From: Phycisphaerae bacterium
GTDB taxonomy: Bacteria > Planctomycetota > Phycisphaerae > Phycisphaerales > UBA1924
Assembly (NCBI GenBank): GCA_016793805.1
Contig: JAEUIZ010000028.1
Span: forward strand, 172,700-236,699
Direction of reading: 5' to 3'
Length of the DNA stretch: 64,000 nucleotides
In this document: in pieces, positions 26,590 through 34,765 of the stretch
Position numbering within the stretch: the first letter of the stretch is position 1
Layout: each line of letters starts with the position of its first letter
Notes under the pieces: model-generated
Told to the model about the DNA's origin: nothing
Database searches by the model: none
Seen by the model: the letters and a program-made list of their open reading frames with translations, nothing else
Made by a program: the position numbers and the translations under genes

Positions 26590-27264
26590 ATGAAGATCGC
26601 CCAAGCGTCTGTTTCGGCGTGCGTGATCGGCGTCCTGGCCGCCGGCGCCCATGCCCAGACCGCCTACCAACTCGAACCCGCCACGCTCTGGACCGAGTCC
26701 TATTGCCTCCCACCGTGCGCCTGCCCCTTCAACCAACTCGTCGGCCCTGCCCGGGGCACGTTCACGCTCGCGCTCACCGGCGGCGGCGGCTCGTTCGACG
26801 AGTACGCCGTCGCTCTCGTCGACTGGACCGCGACACTCCCTCCGGCGTCGACGCGGATCATCTCCGGGAGCGGAACGTACACCTACAACTACGCCGGCGC
26901 CCCCACGCACCGGATGGTCCTCGACCTCGTCATCGACGGGGCCGCCCCGCTCCGCTACGACAGCGGCGTGGTCGCGGCCGACCCGCAGCACCAGTTCCCG
27001 CGGATCGGAATCCACCTCACGACGGCGCAGTTCGCGTGCCGGATGAACGAGATCAACCTCGTCGCGGCCCCGCGCCCGTGCTACCCGAACTGCGACGAGA
27101 GCACCGCGACGCCCGTGCTGAACGTCAACGACTTCGTCTGCTTCAACAACCGATTCGTGGCGGGCGACGCGTACGCGAACTGCGACCACAGCACGGCGAC
27201 GCCGATCCTCAACGTCAACGACTTCATCTGTTTCCTCTCGACGTTCGCGGCCGGATGCACGTGA
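26590..27264 (+). CDS. Secreted protein with C-terminal dockerin-like repeats
   Basis: 224 residues: signal peptide (1-21, cleavage after AHA), a beta-rich domain of about 130 residues with four Cys near its start (YCLPPCACPF), and two repeats at the end of the form CYPNCDESTATPVLNVNDFVCFNNRF and YANCDHSTATPILNVNDFICFLSTF. These NVNDF..CF repeats resemble the short dockerin-like (calcium-binding, cellulosomal type I) repeats common in Phycisphaerae secreted proteins. They probably dock the protein to a partner or the cell surface. The central domain is not recognised. Confidence 0.8.
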   Translation: MKIAQASVSACVIGVLAAGAHAQTAYQLEPATLWTESYCLPPCACPFNQLVGPARGTFTLALTGGGGSFDEYAVALVDWTATLPPASTRIISGSGTYTYNYAGAPTHRMVLDLVIDGAAPLRYDSGVVAADPQHQFPRIGIHLTTAQFACRMNEINLVAAPRPCYPNCDESTATPVLNVNDFVCFNNRFVAGDAYANCDHSTATPILNVNDFICFLSTFAAGCT

Positions 27265-27273
27265 TCCGGGTCG

Positions 27274-28011
27274 CTACTGCGGCCGGATGTACCAGTCGGC
27301 CTTGTGCAGTTCGGGCACGACCGGCGCCGTGTCGATCCTGGTGCAGAGGTCGATGTCGCTCGCCAGCCCGACGCCGACGAGGTTTCGGCCGCCGGCGCTG
27401 CGACGGAGGATCGCCGAGAGGGCGGTGCGGCTCGTCCCGTGGCGCGACCAGAGGTCCGCGGCCAGGATCGCGTTGTCGTCCGCCAGCGGCGCCCCCGCGC
27501 GGCGCTCGACGGCGGCGGCGATGGCGCCCGCGGCGAGTGTGTCGTCCAGGCACGGCTGGCCCAGGACGCCCGCGCACACGAGATGGATCGGGCGCTGCGT
27601 CGCCCATGCCGCGCTCACCACCGCCGAGAGGTTCGCGAGGCACCCGACGAGCACGCGGTCGGCCGCGGCGGCGACGCGCAGCGCCCGCGTTCCGTTGGTC
27701 GTGGTGAAGACAATCGCCCGGTCGCGCACCGCGGGCTCGGTGTACTCGGCCGGCGAGTTGCCCAGATCGAAGCCGTCGATCTTCACGCCCCCGCGCTCGC
27801 CCCCGAGCGCGACCATGCGGGCCGGCAGTTCGGACGCTATGCGCCGAGCCTCGTCGATCTCCTCGCAGGGACGGACGGCCGCGGCATGGGCGTGGAGCGC
27901 GAAACAGATCGTCGTGGAGGCACGCAGCAGGTCGATGACGACGGCGACGCCGCCCGCGAGGTCCTCGGGCCGGGCCAGCGACGGGGCGAGATGGAGCGCG
28001 AGGGCGGGCAT
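27274..28011 (-). CDS. comB: 2-phosphosulfolactate phosphatase-like protein
   Basis: 245 residues with the family's main motifs: VVIDLLRASTTI (about 24-35), GGERGGVKIDGFDLGNSPAEYT (69-90) and VFTTTNGTRAL (100-110). ComB removes phosphate from 2-phosphosulfolactate in coenzyme M synthesis in archaea; bacterial homologues lie outside that pathway and their role is uncertain, so the name reflects homology only. A TACAGT box ends 6 nt before the ATG without an SD. It is divergent from hflX and converges with the dockerin-type gene. Confidence 0.85.
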   Translation of the reverse strand: MPALALHLAPSLARPEDLAGGVAVVIDLLRASTTICFALHAHAAAVRPCEEIDEARRIASELPARMVALGGERGGVKIDGFDLGNSPAEYTEPAVRDRAIVFTTTNGTRALRVAAAADRVLVGCLANLSAVVSAAWATQRPIHLVCAGVLGQPCLDDTLAAGAIAAAVERRAGAPLADDNAILAADLWSRHGTSRTALSAILRRSAGGRNLVGVGLASDIDLCTRIDTAPVVPELHKADWYIRPQ

Positions 28012-28017
28012 GGGGCG

Positions 28018-28065
28018 ACTGTAGCGATGCCTCGATCATCCCGCGAACCTCCGCACCACTACACT
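28018..28065. promoter_or_regulatory. Divergent -10 boxes of comB and hflX
   Basis: TACAGT on the minus strand (28018-28023) ends 6 nt before the comB ATG. TACACT on the plus strand (28060-28065) ends 5 nt before the hflX ATG. Start sites 6-7 nt after these boxes would fall at the start codons. No clear -35 boxes were found. Confidence 0.5.
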
Positions 28066-28070
28066 CCGCC

Positions 28071-29462
28071 ATGCCGGCACCGAAGGAACGCACCGAGATC
28101 CGCATCCAGTCCGAACGCGTGGTGGTAGCGGCGGTGCGCCTGCCGGACTCGACGTACGACCGGCTCGACCCGTTCGGCGAGTTGCGATCGCTGGCGGAGC
28201 AGGCCGGGGCCGTGGTCGTCGGTGAACTCACGCAGTCGCTCGACCGCCCCGTGGCCGGGACGTACATGGGCAAGGGCAAACTCGAGGAGTTGCGCGGGCT
28301 GTGCGAGGCGCTGGACGCGCGGACGATCATCTTTGACCACGAACTCTCGCCCAAGCAGATCGCCAACATCGAGGAAGCGACGGGGCGCAAGGTGCTCGAC
28401 CGCTCGGAGTTGATCCTCGACATCTTCGCGTCGCGCGCCACGACGCACGAGGCGAAACTCCAGGTGGAACTCGCCCAACTCGAGTACACCTACCCGCGGC
28501 TCCGCGCCATGTGGGACCACCTCGAGCGCATCGTGGGGCGTGCCGGCATCGGGGGCATCGGGACCCGCGGACCGGGCGAGCAGCAACTCGAGATCGACCG
28601 CCGGCTCGCGCAGCGCAAGCGGCTGGACCTCCAGTCGCGGCTGGCCGAGATCCAGGCGAGGAAGCGTCGCGAGGTCCGCGAGCGCAAGGTGGACTTCTTC
28701 ACCGTCGGGCTCGTCGGGTACACCAACGCGGGCAAGAGCACGCTCTTCAACGCGCTCACGGCCGGCGGGGCCTATGCCGACGACCGCCCCTTCGCCACCC
28801 TCATCTCCCGCACGCGGCAGTGGGACCTGGGCGGGGGGCTCTCGGTCATGCTCTCGGACACCGTCGGCTTCGTCCGCGACCTGCCCACGAACCTCATCGC
28901 GTCGTTCCGCGCCACGCTCGAAGAGGCCACCCACGCCGACCTGCTGCTCGTCGTGCTCGACGTGGCGGACCAGGCGGCGCAACTCCAGCACGCGACGGTC
29001 ACGCAGACCCTCGGCGACATCTTCGCGGAGGTCGAGGCCCGCGAGCGCCGCGAGGGCGCCGAGTGGTCCCCGCCCCAGACCGTGCTGCTCCTGAACAAGA
29101 TCGACCGGCTGAAGGACAACCGCGAGGTGCTGGCGTGGCAGAGCACGCACCCCGAGGCGATCGCGCTCGTCGGGCGAGACCCGACGCACCCGGGGCACGA
29201 GGCGCTGCGCGAGCGCGTCCGCGCCGCCGTGCGCGGCCCGATCGAGGACCTTCGCCTCACCGTCCCCCTCGCCGACGCCCGGACGATCCACACGATCGAG
29301 AACCGGGCCGAGGTGCTGGACCGCGCCTATCACGACGCCGACGCGAGCGTGACGCTGCACGTTCGGATCGGGCGGCGGCAACTCGACCAACTCCGCAGCG
29401 CGGGGGCGCGCATCCGCGTCGAGGACGACGGCGTTCGCCCCCCTTCAACGGCTCGGCGATAG
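28071..29462 (+). CDS. hflX: GTPase HflX
   Basis: 463 residues. HflX is a ribosome-binding GTPase that splits stalled or stress-arrested ribosomes. The N-terminal domain has GTYMGKGKLEEL and FDHELSPKQIANIEEATG, then the glycine-rich linker IGGIGTRGPGEQQLE, then the G domain with P-loop GYTNAGKST (216-224), G3 DTVGF and G4 NKID. The C-terminal part is normal in length. TACACT ends 5 nt before the ATG with no Shine-Dalgarno sequence. Confidence 0.97.
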   Translation: MPAPKERTEIRIQSERVVVAAVRLPDSTYDRLDPFGELRSLAEQAGAVVVGELTQSLDRPVAGTYMGKGKLEELRGLCEALDARTIIFDHELSPKQIANIEEATGRKVLDRSELILDIFASRATTHEAKLQVELAQLEYTYPRLRAMWDHLERIVGRAGIGGIGTRGPGEQQLEIDRRLAQRKRLDLQSRLAEIQARKRREVRERKVDFFTVGLVGYTNAGKSTLFNALTAGGAYADDRPFATLISRTRQWDLGGGLSVMLSDTVGFVRDLPTNLIASFRATLEEATHADLLLVVLDVADQAAQLQHATVTQTLGDIFAEVEARERREGAEWSPPQTVLLLNKIDRLKDNREVLAWQSTHPEAIALVGRDPTHPGHEALRERVRAAVRGPIEDLRLTVPLADARTIHTIENRAEVLDRAYHDADASVTLHVRIGRRQLDQLRSAGARIRVEDDGVRPPSTARR

Positions 29463-29520
29463 GCCGGCGCGGCCGAAGCGGGTGGCGAACACCGGGTATC
29501 GCCGCGGGAGCAAGGGGGCG

Positions 29521-29551
29521 CAAGAAAGCCGGCCGCCAGGGGCGCGGCCGG
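29521..29551 (-). terminator. Intrinsic terminator after the large dockerin-type gene
   Basis: Reading the minus strand, CCGGCCGC (29551-29544) pairs with GCGGCCGG (29536-29529), an 8-bp all-GC stem with a 7-nt loop, followed by CTTTCTTG. It lies about 40 nt after the stop of the minus-strand gene. The T-run is interrupted, so it is moderately convincing. Confidence 0.5.
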
Positions 29552-29593
29552 TGGGACTCAATCTCGATCTGTCGCGTCCTCGCCTCGATCGCG

Positions 29594-31219
29594 TTATGGC
29601 GCCGAGCAGCCCGCGGCGAAGGCGTTGAGGAAGCAGGTGAAGTCATTGATGTTCAGCACGGGCGGGAGCGTGCTCCCGTCGCAGTTGGCGGCCGTGTCGC
29701 CCGCCGCGAACTTGTTGAGGAAGCAGGTGAAGTCGTTGACGTTCAGGAACGGAACAAGCGTGCTCCCGTCGCAGTTGGCGTAGCACCCGCCGCCGGGCGT
29801 GAAGACGCGGAGGCGGAAGATGGCGTCGCCGATGTCGGTCCCGGTGCTGCCCACGCCCGCGGTGCCGGTGAGCGTGGCGCCAAAGACGAGCCACCCGTCG
29901 TCGGTGAGGAAGGCGTCGTCGTTGCCGAAGGTGCGGATGTAGACGTTGTCGTCGTAGACGCCGTTGTCGTCCATGTCGATCGGGTCGCCCTCGCGCGCGA
30001 CGACCGTGCGCACGCCCCCGCGGTCGAGGACGAGCACGGCGTTGTTGGGCAGGGCCGCGTCGGTCACGCCCCCGATCACGTAGTCGCCCAGCCCGTTCCC
30101 GCACATCAGGAAGTACGTCGCGGCGAAGTCGGTGTTGCCCCAGAGTTCGGCCCCGCCCGCGACCGGGTTCATCGGGTGCCCGGCCTTGCGGCACGCGACC
30201 ACCACGCCGTTGCGAACCACGAAGTCCTCGTCCGCGTCGGTTGTCGTGCCGCGGACGTACCAGTCGCCCGCGGGCGACATCACGGCCTCGGTCAGGCCCG
30301 TAGCTCCGGCGCCGAGCGGGTTGGCCAGGGTCGGGATCACCGTCGTCCCCTCGCGGAGTTCGACGGTCCCGTTGACGACCACGATCCCGTCGGTGGTGGT
30401 CGCCACCGACTCATCGCCGATCATCAGCCAGTTCGCGCCCGTGGCGTCGACGTGGAAGTCGCCCGCGGCGCACGTCTGGAACGTGTTCACCCCGCCCGTG
30501 AAGGTCGTGGTGTTCTCCTGCGCGATCGCCGTCCCGCCGAGCACGATGCAGCGGTCGTTGGTGGTCGTGACGGGGGGCACGGTCGCGGCGTCGACGAGCA
30601 GGTTCACCGCCGCGCCCACGTCCCCGGCGTTGGTGATGTTCGCGCTGTCGATCGTGATCCCGTATCGGGCGCCCGTCGGGAGCGGGGACTGCGTCGTCGC
30701 CACGCCCTCGCGCATCGGGAGCGAGTCGAAGACCGGCAGGCCCGAGTACGTGTACATCGCGATCAGTTCGTCGTCCGTCGTCGCCCCCGAGATGTCGTTG
30801 GCGAAAACCAGAGTGCCCGAGTTGTTCAGGCTGCAGCGCTGGTCGAAGAGGCCCCAGTTGCGCGAGGCGTCAAAGGGCGTGGGCGTGCCCTCGCGCGCGA
30901 CGGTGTACGCGCAGCCGGTGGTCGGGTCGCAGTCCACGCCGTCGATCAGCAGGATCACGTCGTCCTCGGTGGTCGCGAGGCTGGACGACGCCTTGATGAC
31001 CCAGAACCGCCCGTTCCCGCTGCGATACGGGCGGTCGAGCGCGAGGCCCGAGGACGCGGACTCGAACACCGTTCCCGCGGTCAGGCCGGGAACCTGCCGC
31101 TTGGATGCGGGCGCCGTCGCCACCTCGGTGAAGATCACGAACGGACCGATCGTCTGTGCCGCACAGGGCAGGCCCGCGGCCAACGCGAGCATCGCGCCCA
31201 CCTTCAACGACGTCGTCAT
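29594..31219 (-). CDS. Secreted repeat protein with C-terminal dockerin-like repeats
   Basis: 541 residues: signal peptide (1-21, cleavage after PCAA), a large beta-rich region (about 25-465) built from repeats of the form ..A.EG.P.......D........D...., each with acidic D.D clusters, and two C-terminal repeats CYANCDGSTLVPFLNVNDFTCFLNKF and the ANCDGSTLPPVLNINDFTCFLNAF copy. It shares these repeats with the 224-residue protein 2.3 kb away, so the two probably use the same docking system. The ATG at 31219 was chosen over a frame start 41 codons upstream because a promoter (31314-31342) and signal peptide fit. Function unknown. Confidence 0.8.
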   Translation of the reverse strand: MTTSLKVGAMLALAAGLPCAAQTIGPFVIFTEVATAPASKRQVPGLTAGTVFESASSGLALDRPYRSGNGRFWVIKASSSLATTEDDVILLIDGVDCDPTTGCAYTVAREGTPTPFDASRNWGLFDQRCSLNNSGTLVFANDISGATTDDELIAMYTYSGLPVFDSLPMREGVATTQSPLPTGARYGITIDSANITNAGDVGAAVNLLVDAATVPPVTTTNDRCIVLGGTAIAQENTTTFTGGVNTFQTCAAGDFHVDATGANWLMIGDESVATTTDGIVVVNGTVELREGTTVIPTLANPLGAGATGLTEAVMSPAGDWYVRGTTTDADEDFVVRNGVVVACRKAGHPMNPVAGGAELWGNTDFAATYFLMCGNGLGDYVIGGVTDAALPNNAVLVLDRGGVRTVVAREGDPIDMDDNGVYDDNVYIRTFGNDDAFLTDDGWLVFGATLTGTAGVGSTGTDIGDAIFRLRVFTPGGGCYANCDGSTLVPFLNVNDFTCFLNKFAAGDTAANCDGSTLPPVLNINDFTCFLNAFAAGCSAP

Positions 31220-31313
31220 GTAAATACTCACTTCACCCGCGCGTTCCCGCGAGGGCGTACCTTTGCCGCGGCGCAGCGCGACCAAACGGAGTCGCCTCTG
31301 CCCAGCGAGCAGC

Positions 31314-31342
31314 AAGATACCACAGAAAGTCCGGGGGGTCAA
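31314..31342 (-). promoter_or_regulatory. Promoter of the large dockerin-type gene
   Basis: On the minus strand TTGACC (31342-31337), a 17-bp spacer and TATCTT (31319-31314). The expected transcription start is about 31306, giving an 87-nt leader before the ATG. Confidence 0.65.
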
Positions 31343-31356
31343 GACCCTATGAGAGG

Positions 31357-31385
31357 TTGATATCCCGCCGCGCCGGGCCGATACT
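31357..31385 (+). promoter_or_regulatory. Promoter of tRNA-Thr(CGT)
   Basis: TTGATA (31357-31362), a 17-bp spacer and GATACT (31380-31385). The start near 31393 is about 22 nt before the tRNA. Its -35 lies only 14 bp from the -35 of the divergent promoter. Confidence 0.65.
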
Positions 31386-31414
31386 TGGGGCTCGCGGGGC
31401 GTTCCCCGCTCGAC

Positions 31415-31486
31415 GCCACCTTAGCTCAGCGGTAGAGCGATGCTTTCGTAAAGCATAGGTCCAGGGTTCAAATCCCTGAGGTGGCT
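31415..31486 (+). tRNA. tRNA-Thr (CGT)
   Basis: 72 nt: acceptor GCCACCT/AGGTGGC with discriminator T, D-arm GCTC...GAGC, anticodon stem ATGCT/AGCAT with loop TTCGTAA (anticodon CGT), T-arm CAGGG-TTCAAAT-CCCTG. CCA is not encoded. It reads ACG codons, frequent in this GC-rich genome. Confidence 0.96.
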
Positions 31487-31573
31487 CTTTGCCGGCGTCC
31501 GTCAGACGGGCCCTTGGCCGCCCCATGCCGTCCGGCACCGCGGTCGCACCGCCCGCGGCCACTACGATCCCCC

Positions 31574-32854
31574 ATGCCTGACCGTGGAAAGGTCGTCGTC
31601 GCGATGTCCGGCGGGGTGGACTCCTCCGTCGCCGCGGCCATCCTGCGCCGCGACGGGTGGGACGTCGTCGGGTGCTTCATGCGGCTCGGGACGCCCGGCG
31701 AGGCGCTCGACGCCCGCGACCGCCCGCCCTCCCCCGCCTACAGTCCCTCCACGCCCCCCTCCTGCCCCTCCGCCACCCACGGGACCACCGCAATCCAAGG
31801 GAAGGTCGATCCTGGTGCGAGGAGCGGCAGCGAGGCGAGCGGGGGCGAACGCCGGGTCTCGCTGACGGTCCAGCATCGCGGATGCTGCTCGGTGGGCGAT
31901 GCCGCGGACGCCCGGCTCGTGGCCGCGGAGTTGGGCATCCCGCTCTATGTCCTGAACTTCCGCGACGACTTCTCGCGCATCATCAACTACTTTGCCGACG
32001 AGTACGCCCGCGGGCGGACGCCCAACCCGTGCGTCCGGTGCAACGACTGGCTGAAGTTCGGCAAGTTGCTGGAGTACGCCCGCACGCTGGGCGCCGATGC
32101 CGTGGCCAGCGGGCATTACGCGCGGCTCGAGCGCGATGCGCGTGACGAACCATCGCTCCTGCGCGGGCTCGACCACGCCAAGGACCAGTCGTATGTGCTT
32201 TTCGGGCTCGCGTCGAGCGTGCTCGGCCGCATGCTCCTGCCCGTGGGGGGCATGGCCAAGCCCGAGGTCCGAGACCTGGCGCGCCGGCTCGGGCTGCCCG
32301 TCTCCGACAAGCCCGATTCGCAGGAGATCTGCTTCGTCCCCGACGACGACTACGCGGGGCTCGTCGAGCGCCTTCGGCCCGACCTGGCCGCCGAGGGCGA
32401 CCTCGTGGACACGGGCGGGCGGGTCGTGGGTCGGCATCGGGGGCACCACCGCGTCACGATCGGGCAGCGCCGCGGCGTTGGCGCGGTCACGGGCGCGCGC
32501 ACGTACGTGGTCGCCAAGGACCCCGCGACCAATCGCGTCACGCTCGGGCCGCCCGAGGCCCTCGGCGTCGCGGCCTGCGAGGTGGGCGAGGCGAACTGGA
32601 TCGCCGATGGGTGGCCGCCCGTCGAGCCTCTCGCGTGCCTGGTGCAGTTCCGTGCGCACGGCGAGGCCATCGCGGCCCGCGCGCATCGGCTGGAGGACGC
32701 GGCGGCAGCGACGCCCTCGGGCCGGACGGGTCGGTTCCGGGTCGAGTTCGACACGCCCGCGCGGGCGGTCGCGGCGGGACAGGCGCTGGTGGTCTATGCC
32801 GCGGAACGGCCCGAGCGCGTGCTGGGCGGCGGATGGATCGAGCGGGCGTGGTGA
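31574..32854 (+). CDS. mnmA: tRNA-specific 2-thiouridylase MnmA
   Basis: 426 residues, somewhat long for the family. MnmA thiolates U34 of tRNAs for Lys, Glu and Gln. The PP-loop MSGGVDSSV is at 11-19; NPCVRCN (151-157) supplies the catalytic Cys (C156) and SQEICFVPD the second Cys. Residues about 40-100 are a Pro/Ser/Gly-rich insertion ending in [17 protein letters not shown]; the CC pair and the DAADAR helix are where E. coli has its NWDED-type loop. The ATG at 31574 has TACGAT ending 5 nt before it and no SD. It ends convergent with an SDR gene. Confidence 0.95.
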   Translation: MPDRGKVVVAMSGGVDSSVAAAILRRDGWDVVGCFMRLGTPGEALDARDRPPSPAYSPSTPPSCPSATHGTTAIQGKVDPGARSGSEASGGERRVSLTVQHRGCCSVGDAADARLVAAELGIPLYVLNFRDDFSRIINYFADEYARGRTPNPCVRCNDWLKFGKLLEYARTLGADAVASGHYARLERDARDEPSLLRGLDHAKDQSYVLFGLASSVLGRMLLPVGGMAKPEVRDLARRLGLPVSDKPDSQEICFVPDDDYAGLVERLRPDLAAEGDLVDTGGRVVGRHRGHHRVTIGQRRGVGAVTGARTYVVAKDPATNRVTLGPPEALGVAACEVGEANWIADGWPPVEPLACLVQFRAHGEAIAARAHRLEDAAAATPSGRTGRFRVEFDTPARAVAAGQALVVYAAERPERVLGGGWIERAW

Positions 32855-32893
32855 GCGATGGCGAAACGGCGGACCGCTCAGCGACGAGCGCCG

Positions 32894-33697
32894 TCACTCC
32901 CGCTTCGGCGCCGCGGCGCTGCCGGCCAAGATCCCGCCGTCGATCACGAACTCCGCGCCCGTGACGTACGCCGACTCGTCGCTGGCGAGGTACACGGCCA
33001 GCATCGCCACGTCGCGCGGCTCGCCCATGCGGCCCAGCGGGACCTCCGCCGCGAACTCGCGGATCGCGGCGTCTCGCGCCGGACCCTCGCCCAGGAGCGG
33101 GTCCCACATCGGCGTGAGGATCGCGCCGGGATGGATCGAGTTGCAGCGGATCCCGTAGCCCATCTCGGCGCAGTAGAGCGCGACCGTTTTGGTGTGGTTG
33201 CGGACGCCGGCCTTGCTCGAGGCGTAGGCGGCGGCGCGCGCGATCCCGACCTGCCCGGAGCGTGACGAGATGTTGACGATCGAGCCGCCGCGGCCCTCCG
33301 GGGGCTTCATCAGTGCGATGGCGTGCTTGCACCCGAGGAAGACGCCGTCGAGGTTGGTGGCGTGGACCGCTCGCCAGGCCTCGAGCGAGGCGTGCTCCGG
33401 GTCGTGCGGGCCCATGGGCGGGACGAATCCGGTGATCCCCGCGTTGTTGACGAGCACGTCGAGGCGACCATGCCGCGCCCGGATGGCCTCGGCGGCCCGT
33501 CGCCACGCCGCCTCGTCGCGCACGTCGAGCGGGAGCCAGTCCGCGCCGATTGTGGCGGCCACGCCCGGGCCGTCGGCGTCGTTGATGTCCGACACGATCA
33601 CGCGGGCGCCCTCGCGCACGAAGGCCTCGGCGCAGGCGCGACCGATGCCCCGTGCGGCCCCCGTGATGAGCGCCACCTTGCCCTCAAGCCGTCGCAT
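32894..33697 (-). CDS. SDR-family NAD(P)-dependent oxidoreductase
   Basis: 267 residues, classical short-chain dehydrogenase length. The Rossmann motif TGAARGIG is at 12-19, D61-V62-R63 follow, NNAG is near 92, the catalytic Ser is in NISSRSG and Tyr-Lys in YASSKAG. The C-terminal GGILAG is family-typical (IDGG). Acidic DIND after strand beta-2 favours NAD over NADP. The substrate is unknown. The gene stands between mnmA and tRNA-Gly. Confidence 0.9.
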   Translation of the reverse strand: MRRLEGKVALITGAARGIGRACAEAFVREGARVIVSDINDADGPGVAATIGADWLPLDVRDEAAWRRAAEAIRARHGRLDVLVNNAGITGFVPPMGPHDPEHASLEAWRAVHATNLDGVFLGCKHAIALMKPPEGRGGSIVNISSRSGQVGIARAAAYASSKAGVRNHTKTVALYCAEMGYGIRCNSIHPGAILTPMWDPLLGEGPARDAAIREFAAEVPLGRMGEPRDVAMLAVYLASDESAYVTGAEFVIDGGILAGSAAAPKRE

Positions 33698-33753
33698 CTC
33701 GGGAATCCCGATCGCATGCCGACCCGCAGGCCGGGCCGGGAGGATCGATCAAG

Positions 33754-33825
33754 AGCGGGTGAAGGGACTTGAACCCTCGACTTTCACGTTGGCAACGTGA
33801 CGCTCTACCACTGAGCTACACCCGC
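33754..33825 (-). tRNA. tRNA-Gly (GCC)
   Basis: 72 nt on the minus strand: acceptor GCGGGTG/CACCCGC with discriminator T, D-arm GCTC...GAGC, anticodon stem CACGT/ACGTG with loop TGCCA (anticodon GCC), T-arm GAGGG-TTCAAGT-CCCTT (one wobble). CCA is not encoded. Confidence 0.95.
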
Positions 33826-33860
33826 GTGCCGGGGGGGCCTATCGGCCTCCCGGGACGATC

Positions 33861-33889
33861 AAGTTAGCCCTACCCCGGGGTCGAGTCAA
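33861..33889 (-). promoter_or_regulatory. Promoter of tRNA-Gly
   Basis: On the minus strand TTGACT (33889-33884), a 17-bp spacer and TAACTT (33866-33861). The start near 33854 is about 28 nt before the tRNA. Confidence 0.65.
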
Positions 33890-33932
33890 CCCGAACGGGT
33901 CTTTCGCCCGCCTCCGCGGTACCGGCGGCCGA

Positions 33933-34610
33933 TTACTTTGACGCCAGCGTGGTCTGTGCGGCCGTCGGCGCGGCCTGGGTCGTCTCGGCGCGGCGTTCGG
34001 CCAGGTGCTTGGGGGCCGACTCGGGCCACGAGACCCGTGCCGCGGCCTGCCCCGGAACCCGGCCGGCATCCACCCGGAGTCGGCCAGGATTCCGGGGAAG
34101 GTCCGCCGGCAGTTTGATCGTCGCGCGCGGCTCGGGGAGCCCGGGCTTCTTGGCGGCCACGGCTTCGTCGGCCGTCGTCGCGGCATCGGCCTCGGCGCGC
34201 GGGAGGTACGCGTCGTTCACGAACGTGCGCACGCCCCCGGTGTAGCCCCGCTCCTTGAGCCAGAAGTTCCGTGCCGACTCGAGTCGCTTGAGCCCGCCGG
34301 TGTCGATCCGCTGCCACGGGCTGATTCCGACGACCACGTGCCCGACGCGCGCAGAGACCGTGGCGTGCTCGCTCCCGGCGGCCCCGTACGCCTCGGCGCC
34401 CGGGTTCCCGCTGTCGGTGGCGTGCGCCTCGGTGCCGCCGATGATGGGCGTGGTCAGCCACATGCGCCCGTTAAACCCGGGTCGATGCACCGATTCGGCG
34501 CGCGCCTCGGGATACGGCGCTCGCGTGGCGATCGGGCGGTGATCGCGCGTGGAGTGGTCGTGGGGCACGGTCGCGCACGAGGCGAGGACGACGGCGGCAA
34601 CGAGGAACAT
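33933..34610 (-). CDS. Hypothetical lipoprotein
   Basis: 225 residues. The N-terminus MFLVAAVVLASC carries a lipobox (LASC, C12), so the mature protein would be lipidated and exported. The rest is Pro/Ala-rich with few recognisable motifs (WLTTPIIGGTEAHATDSGN, GISPWQRIDTGGLKRLESARNFWLKERGYTGG) and looks partly disordered at the C-terminus. The ATG at 34610 follows GGAGAG; a longer frame start at 34811 has no signal. The family is not recognised. Confidence 0.72.
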   Translation of the reverse strand: MFLVAAVVLASCATVPHDHSTRDHRPIATRAPYPEARAESVHRPGFNGRMWLTTPIIGGTEAHATDSGNPGAEAYGAAGSEHATVSARVGHVVVGISPWQRIDTGGLKRLESARNFWLKERGYTGGVRTFVNDAYLPRAEADAATTADEAVAAKKPGLPEPRATIKLPADLPRNPGRLRVDAGRVPGQAAARVSWPESAPKHLAERRAETTQAAPTAAQTTLASK

Positions 34611-34765
34611 CGGGTCTCTCCTTCCATGGCGCGCGGTGCCTCCTGCCGCGCGAACGACGCCAGCCTGCCACGACCCGCCCAAAAACTCAAGACCTTTCGC
34701 ACCGACTTTGCCCAAATTGCCGTTACAGGGCGTGCGAGCAGGCGCGGAGCGGCGGCTATCGGACC

